From positions 1,088,829-1,152,828 of the forward strand of contig JANLFQ010000001.1 of assembly GCA_024653355.1 (NCBI GenBank): DNA of 64,000 nucleotides, given 5' to 3'. This DNA is from a candidate division WOR-3 bacterium. Lineage in GTDB: Bacteria; Hydrothermota; Tepidihabitantia; Tepidihabitantales; Tepidihabitantaceae. The position numbers were made by a program, and so were the translations under genes. Of the stretch, positions 53,624 to 63,103 are shown piece after piece. The notes beneath the pieces were generated by a model that saw only the letters and a program-made list of their open reading frames with translations, was not told the origin of the DNA and ran no database searches. The number at the start of each line of letters is the position of its first letter. The stretch's first letter is position 1.

Positions 53624-56600
53624 TCACCCGCGGCGTTTACGGCGTTCGGAGCGGGTTTCAAATATCGTATAAAGAACCGGGATGAACACCAGCGGCAAAA
53701 AGGTGGAAACAATCATTCCCCCAAGAATCGCCCTGCCGAGCGGTGACCACAACTCCGAACCCTCGCCAATCTGAAACGCCAGGGGTAGCATTCCGAAAAT
53801 CGTCGTCAAAGATGTCATCAGAATCGGCCGGAGTCGAATCCGTCCCGCCTCCTTCACCGCATCGATCAAACCCATCCCGCGCTCCCGGCGCAGCCGGTTT
53901 GTATAGTCAATGTACACAATCCCGTTGTTCACCACCACACCCACCAGAATCAGAAGCCCCAAAAGCGAAATCACCGAAAGGGTCGTCCGGGTCAAAAATA
54001 AAATCCAGAGCACACCGATAAGGCCAAAGGGCATCGTGAACATAATGATGAACGGGTCGCGCAGCGACTCAAACTGGGACGCCATCACGACAAACACCAG
54101 AAACAGCGCAATCACGAGCACCAGGGCGAAGTCCCGGAAGGTTTTGGTCATCTCCTCGTAAGAGCCGGAAAGTTTCATTGTGAAACCGGCCGGCACCGGA
54201 ATGTCCTTGACCGCCCGGGCGATTTTCTGCGCCGCCTGACCCGCTGAGATGCCGACATTCCGGGCGGTAATCTTAACAATCCGCTCGTTGTTTTTCCGCT
54301 CAATCTCCAGCGGACCGCTGCTCGTGCGCACGGTGACCAGATTACCCAGCGGCACCGGTCCGTTTGGAGCGGGCACGACCGCGCCCATAATTTCTAAGAG
54401 TTCGTCGCGCTGCTCTTCGGGCAGGCGAATCAAAATGTCGTACTCCTTACCGCCCAATCGGTAAACGGTTGGCGCATTGCCCTCAATCTCGGTGCGCAGC
54501 GCGGCACCAATCTGATAAGGCGTCAAGCCGTAAAGCGCCGCCTTCTGCCGGTCAACTACCAGTTGCAGTTCCGGCTTGCCCGGCTGGCGGCTCGACTTGA
54601 TGTCCACCAGTCCGGGTATCGTCTCAATTGCGGCGATAACCTTACGGGTCAGACTGTCCGCAGTTGCAAGGTCATAGCCGATTATGTCAAGTTCCACCCC
54701 GGCAGTTGCGCCTGCCATACTTGCGTAACTGAACTCCTGGACATAAACCTTCAATCCAGGAATTGTTGCGGCAAACCGCCGGACATCCTGGTCAATCTCT
54801 TCAACCGAATGCTTGCGCACCCGCCTGGGCTTCAAAATGATGTTCAAAAGCCCGGAGTGGCTGCCCGAACTACCGCCCATAATCGCCGCAAACCCGGTGC
54901 CGCTGCCCAATTGCACCGCCACACCCTCAATGTCCGTCTGCCACCGCTCAAGAACATAATCTTCCAGTTTTCGCACCGCACTATCGGTAGCCGCCAGGCT
55001 GGTGCCAACCGGCATCTCCACCTGTAAGCGGTGAAACTGGCTCTCCTGAGTCGGAAAAAACTCGGTCCCAATAAACCGCACCAGCCCCAGGCTGATAAAC
55101 AGAATCACCACCGCACCAAAAACCACCAGCCGTTTGTGGCTCAATGCCCAGCCAATCAATCGCGCATAGCCCTCTTCAATCCGCTGATAAAACCGCTCGC
55201 TCCATTTGCGGATACCGCTAACCGCTGGTCTCGGGTCGGGCAGATACCGGCTCGTTAAGGTTGGAATCAAAGTCAGGGCAATAACGAGCGAAGCGACAAG
55301 CGCACCCACAACCGCCCAGACCAGTTGGGGAAACATCACCTGAAGAAAACCCCGGACCAGAAGCAAGGGCAAAAACACCACAATCGTTGTCAGGGTTGAA
55401 GCGGTAATCGCCATCGCCACCTCATCGGCACCGACACTTGCCGCACTAAACCGCTCGGCACCGCGCTCCCGATGCCGGAAAATCGCCTCAAAAACCACAA
55501 TGCCATTGTCCACCACCATCCCGACCGCAATCGCCAGCCCCGCCATTGACAGGATATTCACCGAATAACCCAAAAGGAACATAAAGAACAGGGCAAAGAA
55601 AACCGAAAGCGGAATCGCAAAGGCAACAAACAGCGTTGCCCGAAACCGGCGCAGAAACAAAAACAGCACAAACACCGCCAGGATACCGCCAAGCAGGATG
55701 TTGTAAACCACATTGGAAATTGAGCGGGTAATCTCCTTGGACGAGTCAAAGATAACCTGGTATTCAACCCCAGCAGGCAAAAAACCGCTCAACCGTTTCA
55801 GTTCGGTCTGCGCTGCCCGGGCAACCTGCACCGGATTGGCATCAGGCCGACGCTGCACAACCACAAAAATCGCTTGACCCTGATTGTAGCGGGTGACGGT
55901 CAGCACCTCTTCCGGTCCCCAGGAAACATCGGCGATGTCCTTCAAGAGAATCGGACTCTGACCCTTCATCCCGACCACGGTGTTGCGCACCTCGTCTAAG
56001 TCGGTATATTCCCCCAACAAACGGATTAGAAACTCCTTATCCTGGCTTTTCACCCGTCCCACCGGATAGTTGATGTTCTGCGCCTGCAGGGTCAAATTGA
56101 GCGCATCAATCGTGATGCCGGCTGCAAGCAGTTTCTCCTCTTTTACCCTGACCTGCAACTGGCGCTTGGTACCGCCTGCCACCATCGCCGTTGCCACACC
56201 CGGCACCCTCTGCAATCCATCAGCCAAATCGTCTGCCGCATCCCGCAATAGCAACGGGTCAACATTGCCGTAAAGGGTAATCTGTAAAACCGGCATCATC
56301 GACGCATCCAGTTTGAAGACCGCGGGTCGGGAAGCGGCATCGGGCAACATCGCCACCGCCATATCGAGCCGGTCGCGCACATCCGCCGCCGCCGCATCAA
56401 GATTTGTCCCCCAGGCAAACTGCAACTGCACAATTGAGATGTTCTCCAGCGACCGCGATGAAATCTCCTTCAGATTGGAGATTGTGCCCACCCGCTGCTC
56501 AATCACCTTGGTAACCTCGGCTTCAACCTCCTGGGGTCCGGCACCAGGATAGGATGTCACCACAATCATCATCGGCAGCGTTACCGGTGGCAGGATGTCA

Positions 56601-56701
56601 ACCGGCATCCGGGAAACGCCCACCACACCGAACAGCACCAGCACCAGAGAAACGAGGATTGTGGTCACGGGCCGCTTGATTGATGTATCGGTCAGCCTCA
56701 T
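53624..56701 (-). CDS. RND efflux permease (HAE1/AcrB family)
   Basis: The 1025-residue inner-membrane pump starts MRLTDTSIKRPVTTILVSLV, with the first helix near 12-30. It shows two large periplasmic loops and the helix-4 motif VGMVVDNGIVVFEAI, whose Asp takes part in proton relay. FLLGYSVNILSMAGLAIA and, in the second half, LLGLLILVGVVVNNGIVYIDYTNRLR follow. These fit HAE1 multidrug pumps. Its ATG overlaps the adaptor gene by four bases, so it is the last gene of the tetR-tolC-adaptor-RND operon. The substrates are unknown. Confidence 0.95.
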   Translation of the reverse strand: MRLTDTSIKRPVTTILVSLVLVLFGVVGVSRMPVDILPPVTLPMMIVVTSYPGAGPQEVEAEVTKVIEQRVGTISNLKEISSRSLENISIVQLQFAWGTNLDAAAADVRDRLDMAVAMLPDAASRPAVFKLDASMMPVLQITLYGNVDPLLLRDAADDLADGLQRVPGVATAMVAGGTKRQLQVRVKEEKLLAAGITIDALNLTLQAQNINYPVGRVKSQDKEFLIRLLGEYTDLDEVRNTVVGMKGQSPILLKDIADVSWGPEEVLTVTRYNQGQAIFVVVQRRPDANPVQVARAAQTELKRLSGFLPAGVEYQVIFDSSKEITRSISNVVYNILLGGILAVFVLFLFLRRFRATLFVAFAIPLSVFFALFFMFLLGYSVNILSMAGLAIAVGMVVDNGIVVFEAIFRHRERGAERFSAASVGADEVAMAITASTLTTIVVFLPLLLVRGFLQVMFPQLVWAVVGALVASLVIALTLIPTLTSRYLPDPRPAVSGIRKWSERFYQRIEEGYARLIGWALSHKRLVVFGAVVILFISLGLVRFIGTEFFPTQESQFHRLQVEMPVGTSLAATDSAVRKLEDYVLERWQTDIEGVAVQLGSGTGFAAIMGGSSGSHSGLLNIILKPRRVRKHSVEEIDQDVRRFAATIPGLKVYVQEFSYASMAGATAGVELDIIGYDLATADSLTRKVIAAIETIPGLVDIKSSRQPGKPELQLVVDRQKAALYGLTPYQIGAALRTEIEGNAPTVYRLGGKEYDILIRLPEEQRDELLEIMGAVVPAPNGPVPLGNLVTVRTSSGPLEIERKNNERIVKITARNVGISAGQAAQKIARAVKDIPVPAGFTMKLSGSYEEMTKTFRDFALVLVIALFLVFVVMASQFESLRDPFIIMFTMPFGLIGVLWILFLTRTTLSVISLLGLLILVGVVVNNGIVYIDYTNRLRRERGMGLIDAVKEAGRIRLRPILMTSLTTIFGMLPLAFQIGEGSELWSPLGRAILGGMIVSTFLPLVFIPVLYTIFETRSERRKRRG

Positions 56702-57657
56702 CTTCCACCTGCCTCCACCGGATTCACCTTCTGCCCTTCTTTGACCCCTTCCTTACCGGTTGTTGCCACCTGCTCGCCGGGCTCCAGTCCTTCAACTACC
56801 TCAACCCAGTCGTCACCCTGCAATCCAAACCGCACCGGCTTCAAATAAGCCACCCCGTCTTTTACCACAAACACCCGCTCCTCACCGGTGGCAAACAGCG
56901 CCGTGCGCGGTATCATCACCACATCCTTTTTCTCCTCAACCACGAGCCGCGCCATTCCTGCCATCCCAGGAACCAAACGACGCCCGTAATTGGGAATGGT
57001 GATTTCCACCGTTGCCGAACGGGACAGCGGGTCAAGCATCGGTGTCACCCTGGTGACGACACCGCTAAATGCACTCTCGCCTGCTGCGGACAAAGAGACC
57101 TGTGCCTTGAGCCCGGGTTTAACAAAAGGTAAATCCGCCTCACTCACCATCGCCTTCATCTTTATCCGGTCGGAAAACCGTGCCACCGCCGCAAAAGGCA
57201 TCGTCGGCGCCACGGTCTGACCAACCTCAACATAAACCTTACCAACCACACCGGCAATCGGCGCCCGCACCGGTCCGGGCTTGTAGTCCATTCCCGGGAT
57301 ATCGTTAACCACATAACCAATCGGTTCATCCTGCCCAACAAACGAACCCTCGGGCTTGGTGATTTCAGTCACCCTGCCGGTGATTTTGGAATAGACCAGA
57401 ACCTGCTCCTCACCCTGCAATACCCCGAGGATTTGAATTGAGCGGCGCACCGTGCCCTTCGTCACCGTTGAGACCGCGACCGCAGGTACCATCGCCTCCT
57501 TTTCCTTTTTACCGGAACGGGCTGGGCACCCGATACCGGCTACAATTATCAGCAGCATCGTAGCCGACACCACACGACTCAACACCCAGTGAAAAGTCGG
57601 GGCAAAATTGCCAGTGGTTGCTTTTCCCTTCTGTGCCTGGTAAAAAATGTTTTTCAT
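56698..57657 (-). CDS. RND periplasmic adaptor lipoprotein
   Basis: The 319-residue membrane-fusion protein links the pump to TolC. It has a long N-region, then a membrane helix and lipobox VAGIGC near residue 44. The lipoyl-like hairpin has GVLQGEEQVLVYSKITGRV and VRAPIAGVVGKVYVEVGQ; the beta-barrel has LVPGMAGMARLVVEE. The alpha-hairpin between the lipoyl halves is very short, as in compact adaptors. AAGGAGGAG precedes the ATG. It is the middle gene of the efflux operon. Confidence 0.92.
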   Translation of the reverse strand: MKNIFYQAQKGKATTGNFAPTFHWVLSRVVSATMLLIIVAGIGCPARSGKKEKEAMVPAVAVSTVTKGTVRRSIQILGVLQGEEQVLVYSKITGRVTEITKPEGSFVGQDEPIGYVVNDIPGMDYKPGPVRAPIAGVVGKVYVEVGQTVAPTMPFAAVARFSDRIKMKAMVSEADLPFVKPGLKAQVSLSAAGESAFSGVVTRVTPMLDPLSRSATVEITIPNYGRRLVPGMAGMARLVVEEKKDVVMIPRTALFATGEERVFVVKDGVAYLKPVRFGLQGDDWVEVVEGLEPGEQVATTGKEGVKEGQKVNPVEAGGR

Positions 57658-57670
57658 ATTCTACTCCTCC

Positions 57671-59065
57671 TTAAAATTCACCAACTGCCCGCAGAAACCG
57701 TGCCCGGGCAATTTGATAATTGGCAAGGGCGTTGAGATAGGCGACCCGACTCTGGGTCAACTGCAACTGGATGTCTAAAAACTCCAGATTGGAAAGCAAC
57801 CCATTCTCGTACCGCTCCTCGGCGAGCCGGTACGCCTCCTCTGCCACCTTCACATTCTCTCTTTGATAAACGATGTTGTTCTGCTCCTGAACTAAACTGG
57901 CGAGTGCTGCCTGGACATCAAGGTCAATCGCACTCTCCACCATCTTCCAAGACAGAAACGCCTGCCGGTATTTCGACTGCGCCTGTTTCAGTTTGTGGTA
58001 GTTACTCAGGCCGGTAAAAACGGGCATCGACAAACCGAGCGTTGCGTTCCAGTCTTTACCCCACTCATCTCGGAAACCAACCGGCTTCTTGTAGTCAAAG
58101 TTTGTTGCGGCAAACAGCGTGGGCAGGTTTGCGGTTCGGGCGATGCGCACCGACCGGTCCGCAATCTCCACCAGACGACGCAACTGCACCAGTTCGGGCC
58201 GATTTTCCTTTGCCCTTCGCAACGCCCCAACTGTGTCAATGCCGGTCGTCTCCGGTTCCAGTTCGCTGCGGGGCAAAATCACCGTCCCGGGTTTTAGTCC
58301 GAGCAGATTAGCCAGCGCTGCCCGGGCAAGTTCTGCCCCATTTTTAACCTGCGCCACCTGGTTCGCCATATTGGTCAAACTGACCTGCGCCCGCATCACA
58401 TCCAGCCGGCTCGCCAGCCCGTTGTCGTAAAGTTTTTCCACCTGTTCAACATGGCGCCGCAACTGCTCGTAAGACTCGTTCAGCAGTTCAACGCTCTTTC
58501 CGGCAAGGAGCGCCTGATAAAAAGCCTGCATTGCAGAAAATTTGGTCTCCTGTCGTGCCTGGTCACGCGCCGCCTTCTGCGCCTCAAGCGTTAAGCCGGC
58601 AATCCGATAGGCGTTGAGCAGTTTTCCCCAGGTGAAGAGCGTCTGCTGCACCGTGCCCCGCAACAAATAGTTGTTCTGCGAACCCAGCGCCATCCGGACC
58701 GTATCAACACCAACCGGCAGCGGCACCGAATCGGTAAACCCGATGATTTGACCGCTCATCGGGTCGTAAACCCGCAGCGGCAACATTTTGTAAACCGGTG
58801 CCACCATCTCAAACTCGTTCACCGCACCGAGCCGGGTGTAACTGCCCGAAATTGAAACCTGGGGCAGAAAACTACCAAACGCTGCACCCTTACCCGCTGC
58901 CGCCTCCAGCACCTTTTCCTCGTTCTGCTTCAACTGATAGTTGTTCTTCAATGCCAGTTCCACCGCCTGCTCCACCGTAAGCACCAGCGTGTCGGCGCGG
59001 GCAACCGGCACCGTCAGAACAAAAAACAGAATTACAATTAAAATCCATCGTTCATTTTTTTTCAT
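57671..59065 (-). CDS. TolC-family outer-membrane efflux protein
   Basis: The 464-residue protein has a signal peptide (cut near VARA, residue 24). TolC repeats follow: VEQAVELALKNNYQLKQNEEK at the start and VAEEAYRLAEERYENGLLSN with LEFLDIQLQLTQSRV in the second half. It forms the outer-membrane exit channel. The ATG overlaps the TetR gene's end by four bases. An AGGAGAAG site precedes it. Confidence 0.94.
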   Translation of the reverse strand: MKKNERWILIVILFFVLTVPVARADTLVLTVEQAVELALKNNYQLKQNEEKVLEAAAGKGAAFGSFLPQVSISGSYTRLGAVNEFEMVAPVYKMLPLRVYDPMSGQIIGFTDSVPLPVGVDTVRMALGSQNNYLLRGTVQQTLFTWGKLLNAYRIAGLTLEAQKAARDQARQETKFSAMQAFYQALLAGKSVELLNESYEQLRRHVEQVEKLYDNGLASRLDVMRAQVSLTNMANQVAQVKNGAELARAALANLLGLKPGTVILPRSELEPETTGIDTVGALRRAKENRPELVQLRRLVEIADRSVRIARTANLPTLFAATNFDYKKPVGFRDEWGKDWNATLGLSMPVFTGLSNYHKLKQAQSKYRQAFLSWKMVESAIDLDVQAALASLVQEQNNIVYQRENVKVAEEAYRLAEERYENGLLSNLEFLDIQLQLTQSRVAYLNALANYQIARARFLRAVGEF

Positions 59066-59652
59066 ACTCTTCTCCTTATCCCGTTAAAGAAAATGTCCAG
59101 CGCCTTCACCGGCGCCACCCTGACCTTCAAACGGTGGGTGCTAACGAGCAGTGCGGCGCGAAAGGCGTTCAAAAAAGAAAGCGCTGCCAGCCGCGGCTCA
59201 ACGGGCCGAAACTCACCCTGCCGCACTCCCGCCCTAACCAGCCGGGCGATATCGTCCACCAGACCTTTAATCTCCGGCATCACCTGCTCGTGAAACCGCC
59301 GGCTAATCTCGCACCGCTCCTCCCGCAGTTCCGGAAACACCAGGTCAATAGCCGCCGGTCGGTTCATCAAACTTTCAATCCAGCGCTCAAACACCCGGTG
59401 CAACTTCCGGCTCGGCGTCCGTTCCTCACCCGCCACCTCGGCAACAATCGCGCGCGCCTGCCCGATAAGCCATTTTACAATCCCGACATACAGATCAGGC
59501 TTGTCTTTGAAATAAAGGTAGACCGTGCCCTTGGCAACGCCCGCTTTGCGGGCAACATCGTCCATCTTCGTCTCGTAGTAGCCCTGGGCGCAGACGACAT
59601 CAAACGCCGCCTGCAGTATCGTTTCCCGTCGCACCTTTGATTTCCGTTTCAT
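59062..59652 (-). CDS. TetR-family regulator of the efflux operon
   Basis: The 196-residue protein has an N-terminal HTH (RRETILQAAFDVVCAQGYYE, KMDDVARKAGVAKGTVYLYF). The ligand-binding domain is all-helical, with ALSFLNAFRAALLVS near its end. It is the first gene of its own operon, with a 14-bp palindrome over the predicted transcription start. It therefore probably represses itself and tolC-adaptor-RND until a substrate binds. The ATG is at 59652. Confidence 0.93.
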   Translation of the reverse strand: MKRKSKVRRETILQAAFDVVCAQGYYETKMDDVARKAGVAKGTVYLYFKDKPDLYVGIVKWLIGQARAIVAEVAGEERTPSRKLHRVFERWIESLMNRPAAIDLVFPELREERCEISRRFHEQVMPEIKGLVDDIARLVRAGVRQGEFRPVEPRLAALSFLNAFRAALLVSTHRLKVRVAPVKALDIFFNGIRRRV

Positions 59653-59660
59653 AATTCAAA

Positions 59661-59674
59661 ACTGACCGGTCAGT
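59661..59674. promoter_or_regulatory. TetR-type operator palindrome
   Basis: ACTGACCGGTCAGT is a perfect 14-bp palindrome. It lies directly after the -10 box of the tetR promoter and covers the likely transcription start near 59669, as for self-repression by TetR proteins. Confidence 0.75.
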
Positions 59675-59675
59675 C

Positions 59676-59704
59676 ATTATACACCCTGCGGCACTCCGGG
59701 TCAA
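59676..59704 (-). promoter_or_regulatory. Promoter of the tetR-efflux operon
   Basis: On the minus strand TTGACC (59704-59699) and a perfect TATAAT (59681-59676) are 17 bp apart, directly next to the palindrome. Confidence 0.75.
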
Positions 59705-59715
59705 GAAAAATTTAC

Positions 59716-59743
59716 TTGCCCGCCGTTTATTATTTGCTATTAT
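59716..59743 (+). promoter_or_regulatory. Probable tldD promoter
   Basis: TTGCCC (59716-59721) and TATTAT (59738-59743) are 16 bp apart. GAGAGGAG lies before the ATG at 59786. It diverges from the tetR promoter. Confidence 0.5.
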
Positions 59744-59785
59744 TACCCCCGAAGCGAGTCAGGCTAAAAAAGAGAGGAGTAAACT

Positions 59786-61267
59786 ATGACAGTTTCCGGT
59801 TCGCTAACCGCAATTATAAAAGAGCAACTCCAGCGGGCACTTGACGCCGGCTGCTCCTTTGCCGACGCCCGCTATTACGAAGAAGACTCCACCCAGAGTT
59901 TAATCCTTTACGATGGCAACCTGGAAGGTAACTACCGCCGCTTTGAGCGCGGCATCGGGGTCCGGGTGTTAAAAAACGGCGCCATCGGATTTGCCGCCAC
60001 CGCCGACCTCGAGCGCATCCCGGACTGCTTTGCCCGTGCCCTTGCTAACGCCGAAGCCGCCGCGGTCCTTTTGGGCTTTCCCAAAGATATGGGCAACGAG
60101 CCACCGGTGCACGGCACCTATAAACCGCCCTTTGAAAAAGACCCGTTCACCGTTCCTTTGCCCGAAATCCTCAATCTGATGAAAACGGTGGACCAGCAGT
60201 TGAACGAAAAACCGGTTGAGCACCGGATGGTGCGCTTTCACTTCCAGAAGCGGCACATCTTCTACTTCAACAGTGAGGGCAGTGAGATTGAACGCTGGGT
60301 GATGAACCCATTCGCCAATATGACGGTGATGGCACGGGACAAAGAGAACCGCACCCAGCGCCGCTCTTACGACCTTGACTCAGACGGCACCGGTCCGCGC
60401 GGCTTTGAATGGGTTGCGAATCCCGCATCGTTTGCCGCCCATGCCGACCGCATCAAGAGCGAGTTGAGCCAGTTACTGTCTGCCGAAACCCTGCCCCCTG
60501 CCCGCCGCGATGTGATTCTCCTTCCCGGACAGGGACACCTCCAGGTCCACGAAACGATTGGCCATCCCCTGGAACTGGACCGCATCCTCGGCTATGAACT
60601 GTCCTTTGCCGGTGGCTCCCATGTAAAACCTCAGGACATCGGCACCCTGCGCTACGGTTCGGAAAAACTGAATGCGGTGGTGATGATTGTGGAAAACTCG
60701 CCCGGCACATTTGGCTATGACGACGAAGGCACGCCCCAGCACCAGTACTACCTGATTAAAAACGGCATTCTGGTCAATGTCCTGTGTTGCCGGCTTGACC
60801 TGGGCGAAGCAAACGCCAAAGCGGGTAAAAAGGTCGTGGAACGGTCGGGCGCTTCAGCCCGGGCAGCGGGCTTCTACAAAACGCCCATTGACCGAATGAC
60901 CAATGTCTGTGTTGAATGGGGTTCGGACGGCACCCTGGAAGACATCGTCCGGGCAACGGAAAACGGCGTCATCCTTGATATGCCCGTATCCTGGTCAATC
61001 GGTTCCAACCGGGAACACTTCCACTTCGGCTGTGAAATCGCCTGGGAGGTCAAGGACGGCAGACGCACCAGGGTCTACAAAAATCCGACCTATCAGGGTC
61101 ACACCCTGGAATTCTACAATTCACTTGATATGGTGGGTGACCGCTCAACCTGGCGTCTGGTCCAGGTACCCAACTGCGGCAAAGGCGAACCCAACCAGAT
61201 TATGGAGGTCGGTCACGGTGTGCCGGTGATGCGCTTCCGCAATGTCCTAACCGGAGAAGGGAGGTAA
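59786..61267 (+). CDS. tldD: TldD-family metalloprotease subunit
   Basis: TldD forms a heterodimeric protease with TldE (PmbA) that degrades unfolded peptides and matures some peptide products. The 493-residue protein has the active-site HETIGHPLELDR (HExxxH metal site), followed by a conserved GYELSFAGGSHV and the late NREHFHFGCEIAWEV block with further metal ligands. The ATG has GAGAGGAG upstream. The tldE gene begins three bases after its stop. It is likely cytoplasmic. Confidence 0.9.
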   Translation: MTVSGSLTAIIKEQLQRALDAGCSFADARYYEEDSTQSLILYDGNLEGNYRRFERGIGVRVLKNGAIGFAATADLERIPDCFARALANAEAAAVLLGFPKDMGNEPPVHGTYKPPFEKDPFTVPLPEILNLMKTVDQQLNEKPVEHRMVRFHFQKRHIFYFNSEGSEIERWVMNPFANMTVMARDKENRTQRRSYDLDSDGTGPRGFEWVANPASFAAHADRIKSELSQLLSAETLPPARRDVILLPGQGHLQVHETIGHPLELDRILGYELSFAGGSHVKPQDIGTLRYGSEKLNAVVMIVENSPGTFGYDDEGTPQHQYYLIKNGILVNVLCCRLDLGEANAKAGKKVVERSGASARAAGFYKTPIDRMTNVCVEWGSDGTLEDIVRATENGVILDMPVSWSIGSNREHFHFGCEIAWEVKDGRRTRVYKNPTYQGHTLEFYNSLDMVGDRSTWRLVQVPNCGKGEPNQIMEVGHGVPVMRFRNVLTGEGR

Positions 61268-61270
61268 AAA

Positions 61271-62650
61271 ATGCTCGAACCAAAACTGCGCGACATTATC
61301 ATTCAGGCACGCAACTATGCCCGCACCCAGGGCATCAACGCCGAATTTTCCTTACATCGGGAAAAATCCAGCCTCATCCGGCTGGGCAATTCGGCAATCG
61401 CACTCTCCACTTCGGAAGAACTCACCCGTCTTGACATATCGGTGCTGCAAGACCGCCGGGTCGGCGCCGTCTCGCTGACCGCCGATATCACCAGTCTTGA
61501 CCAGTTAAAATCCGCGCTCCATCAGGCAGAAGAAAACTGCCGCAACGCTTTGCCCAAAGACTACGACCCCATCTTCGGTGTTGTTGAAGAACCGATTGCC
61601 GACACCACCGGTTATGACCCGGCACTGGAAAACCTCTCACCCCGGGCAAAAGCCGAACTGTGCGCCCAGGTGATTAAAACGGTCAAGCCGCGGGGCAACT
61701 ACGACTTCTCCGGCTCCTGGTCCACCGGTTCCACCGAAATCTACTACACCACCACCGCCAACGACCACGAAGCCTATCGCCGCCTGACCGACGGCAAACT
61801 GGTCCTCGTGCTCAAAGAACAGGTAAAGAAATGGGAACTATCGGTCAACCGCACCCAGAAAAAGGCGCACGAATTTGACGCCGACGGCATCATCCAGGAA
61901 CTGGAAACCCTTTTGCCCATCTACGAACAGAATCCGGCATTTCACCCGGAAATCGGACCCCAGCGCGTCCTTTTCGGCTCCGGCGCCATCGCCGAACTCA
62001 TCGGCTTGTGCCTCTGGGGCGGGTTTATCGGCAGGTTCTACGAAGAAGGCAGAGCCTTCACCTCAAAAAACAAACTTGGTGACAAAATCTTCTCCGAGCA
62101 CATCACAATTGTTGACGACCCGGCAAACCCGCTTGTATTCCAGATGCCCTTTGACTTCATCGGCAAAAAGCGCAACCTGTTCAAACTGGTGGACCGCGGT
62201 GTTTTTGTCGGTATGCCTTACGACTCCCAGACCGCGGCAAAGTACAAAAAACAACCCACAGGACACGACCTTGAGAACTGGGATTTGGTAATGGCGCCCG
62301 GTTCCGGTCCTGCCGACTTAGAACAGGCGCTCCAACTTGCCGGCAACGCGCTTTACATCCCCCATCTCCACTACACCCACCTTCCGGACCCAACCCGCGG
62401 CATCTTCACCGGCTCATCCCGCTTCAACGCCCTTTTGATTAAGGACGGCAAATTTGTTGCGCCCATCTTCTCCTCGCGCATCACCGACGCCATCCCAAAT
62501 CTGTTCAACCAGGTGATTGCGGTCTCATCGCAGGCGGTAGCGGAAAATGTATCCGCAACCTATGAGCGCCGCACCCCTTCTGCCTATGCGGTTCCATCCT
62601 GGCTCCTCTGCGACCGGGTCAACATCTCCGATGTGGCAGACAGTTTCTGA
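61271..62650 (+). CDS. TldE/PmbA-family protein
   Basis: The 459-residue partner of TldD lacks the HExxxH site, as expected for TldE. It has the family's RLGNSAIALSTSEELTRLDI near the N-terminus and GSGAIAELIGLCLWGGFIGR in the core. RGIFTGSSRFNALLIKDGKF comes late. It starts three bases after tldD with GGGAGG before the ATG. Two-gene tldD-tldE units are common in bacteria and archaea. The peptide substrate is unknown. Confidence 0.88.
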   Translation: MLEPKLRDIIIQARNYARTQGINAEFSLHREKSSLIRLGNSAIALSTSEELTRLDISVLQDRRVGAVSLTADITSLDQLKSALHQAEENCRNALPKDYDPIFGVVEEPIADTTGYDPALENLSPRAKAELCAQVIKTVKPRGNYDFSGSWSTGSTEIYYTTTANDHEAYRRLTDGKLVLVLKEQVKKWELSVNRTQKKAHEFDADGIIQELETLLPIYEQNPAFHPEIGPQRVLFGSGAIAELIGLCLWGGFIGRFYEEGRAFTSKNKLGDKIFSEHITIVDDPANPLVFQMPFDFIGKKRNLFKLVDRGVFVGMPYDSQTAAKYKKQPTGHDLENWDLVMAPGSGPADLEQALQLAGNALYIPHLHYTHLPDPTRGIFTGSSRFNALLIKDGKFVAPIFSSRITDAIPNLFNQVIAVSSQAVAENVSATYERRTPSAYAVPSWLLCDRVNISDVADSF

Positions 62651-62658
62651 TGGGCTTC

Positions 62659-62687
62659 TTGACTTTACCCGATTTTGCGGTTATTTT
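62659..62687 (+). promoter_or_regulatory. Probable tRNA-Leu promoter
   Basis: TTGACT (62659-62664) and TATTTT (62682-62687) are 17 bp apart. The tRNA begins 18 bases after the -10 box. Confidence 0.45.
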
Positions 62688-62705
62688 TAACTAAAAATGA
62701 CCGAT

Positions 62706-62787
62706 GCCGAGGTGGCGGAAATGGCAGACGCGCTAGCCTCAGGAGTTAGTGGGGAAACCCATGGGGGTTCAAATCCCCCCCTCGGCA
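62706..62787 (+). tRNA. tRNA-Leu (anticodon CAG)
   Basis: The acceptor arms GCCGAGG and CCTCGGC pair perfectly. The anticodon arm CTAGC-CTCAGGA-GTTAG shows CAG. A short class II variable arm and GGTTCAAAT T loop are present. No CCA is encoded. Confidence 0.95.
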
Positions 62788-63103
62788 TTAAAACCGCTTA
62801 ACAGCGCCTGCGTGCCCGATTGTGCGACCTCAAACCCGAACTCCACCCCTTCAATTAGAGCCCGAAAACGACAACCCTTCACGCCGGAAATTTTCATCCG
62901 CAGGTTAACAAACAGATTGTCAGATAGTTAGCCAGTTTAACCCATTTGCGATAAGTCCGTCCCCACCACCCTTACCGGGATTACCTCCTGCACCCCCTCA
63001 ATTAGCAACCCGCATCCCGCAGCACACCCGAACCGTGCTTTTACATTAACCTGTGCCCCAGTACTCAAACCGCATCTTAACCAGCCCGGAACCTGCCAAC
63101 AAC
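62788..63103. other. 316-bp gap without a gene
   Basis: No gene or clear terminator is seen. Two similar short stretches, each with CACCCC(T/C)TCAATTAG, lie near 62840 and 62990 and could be traces of an old duplication. Confidence 0.4.
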
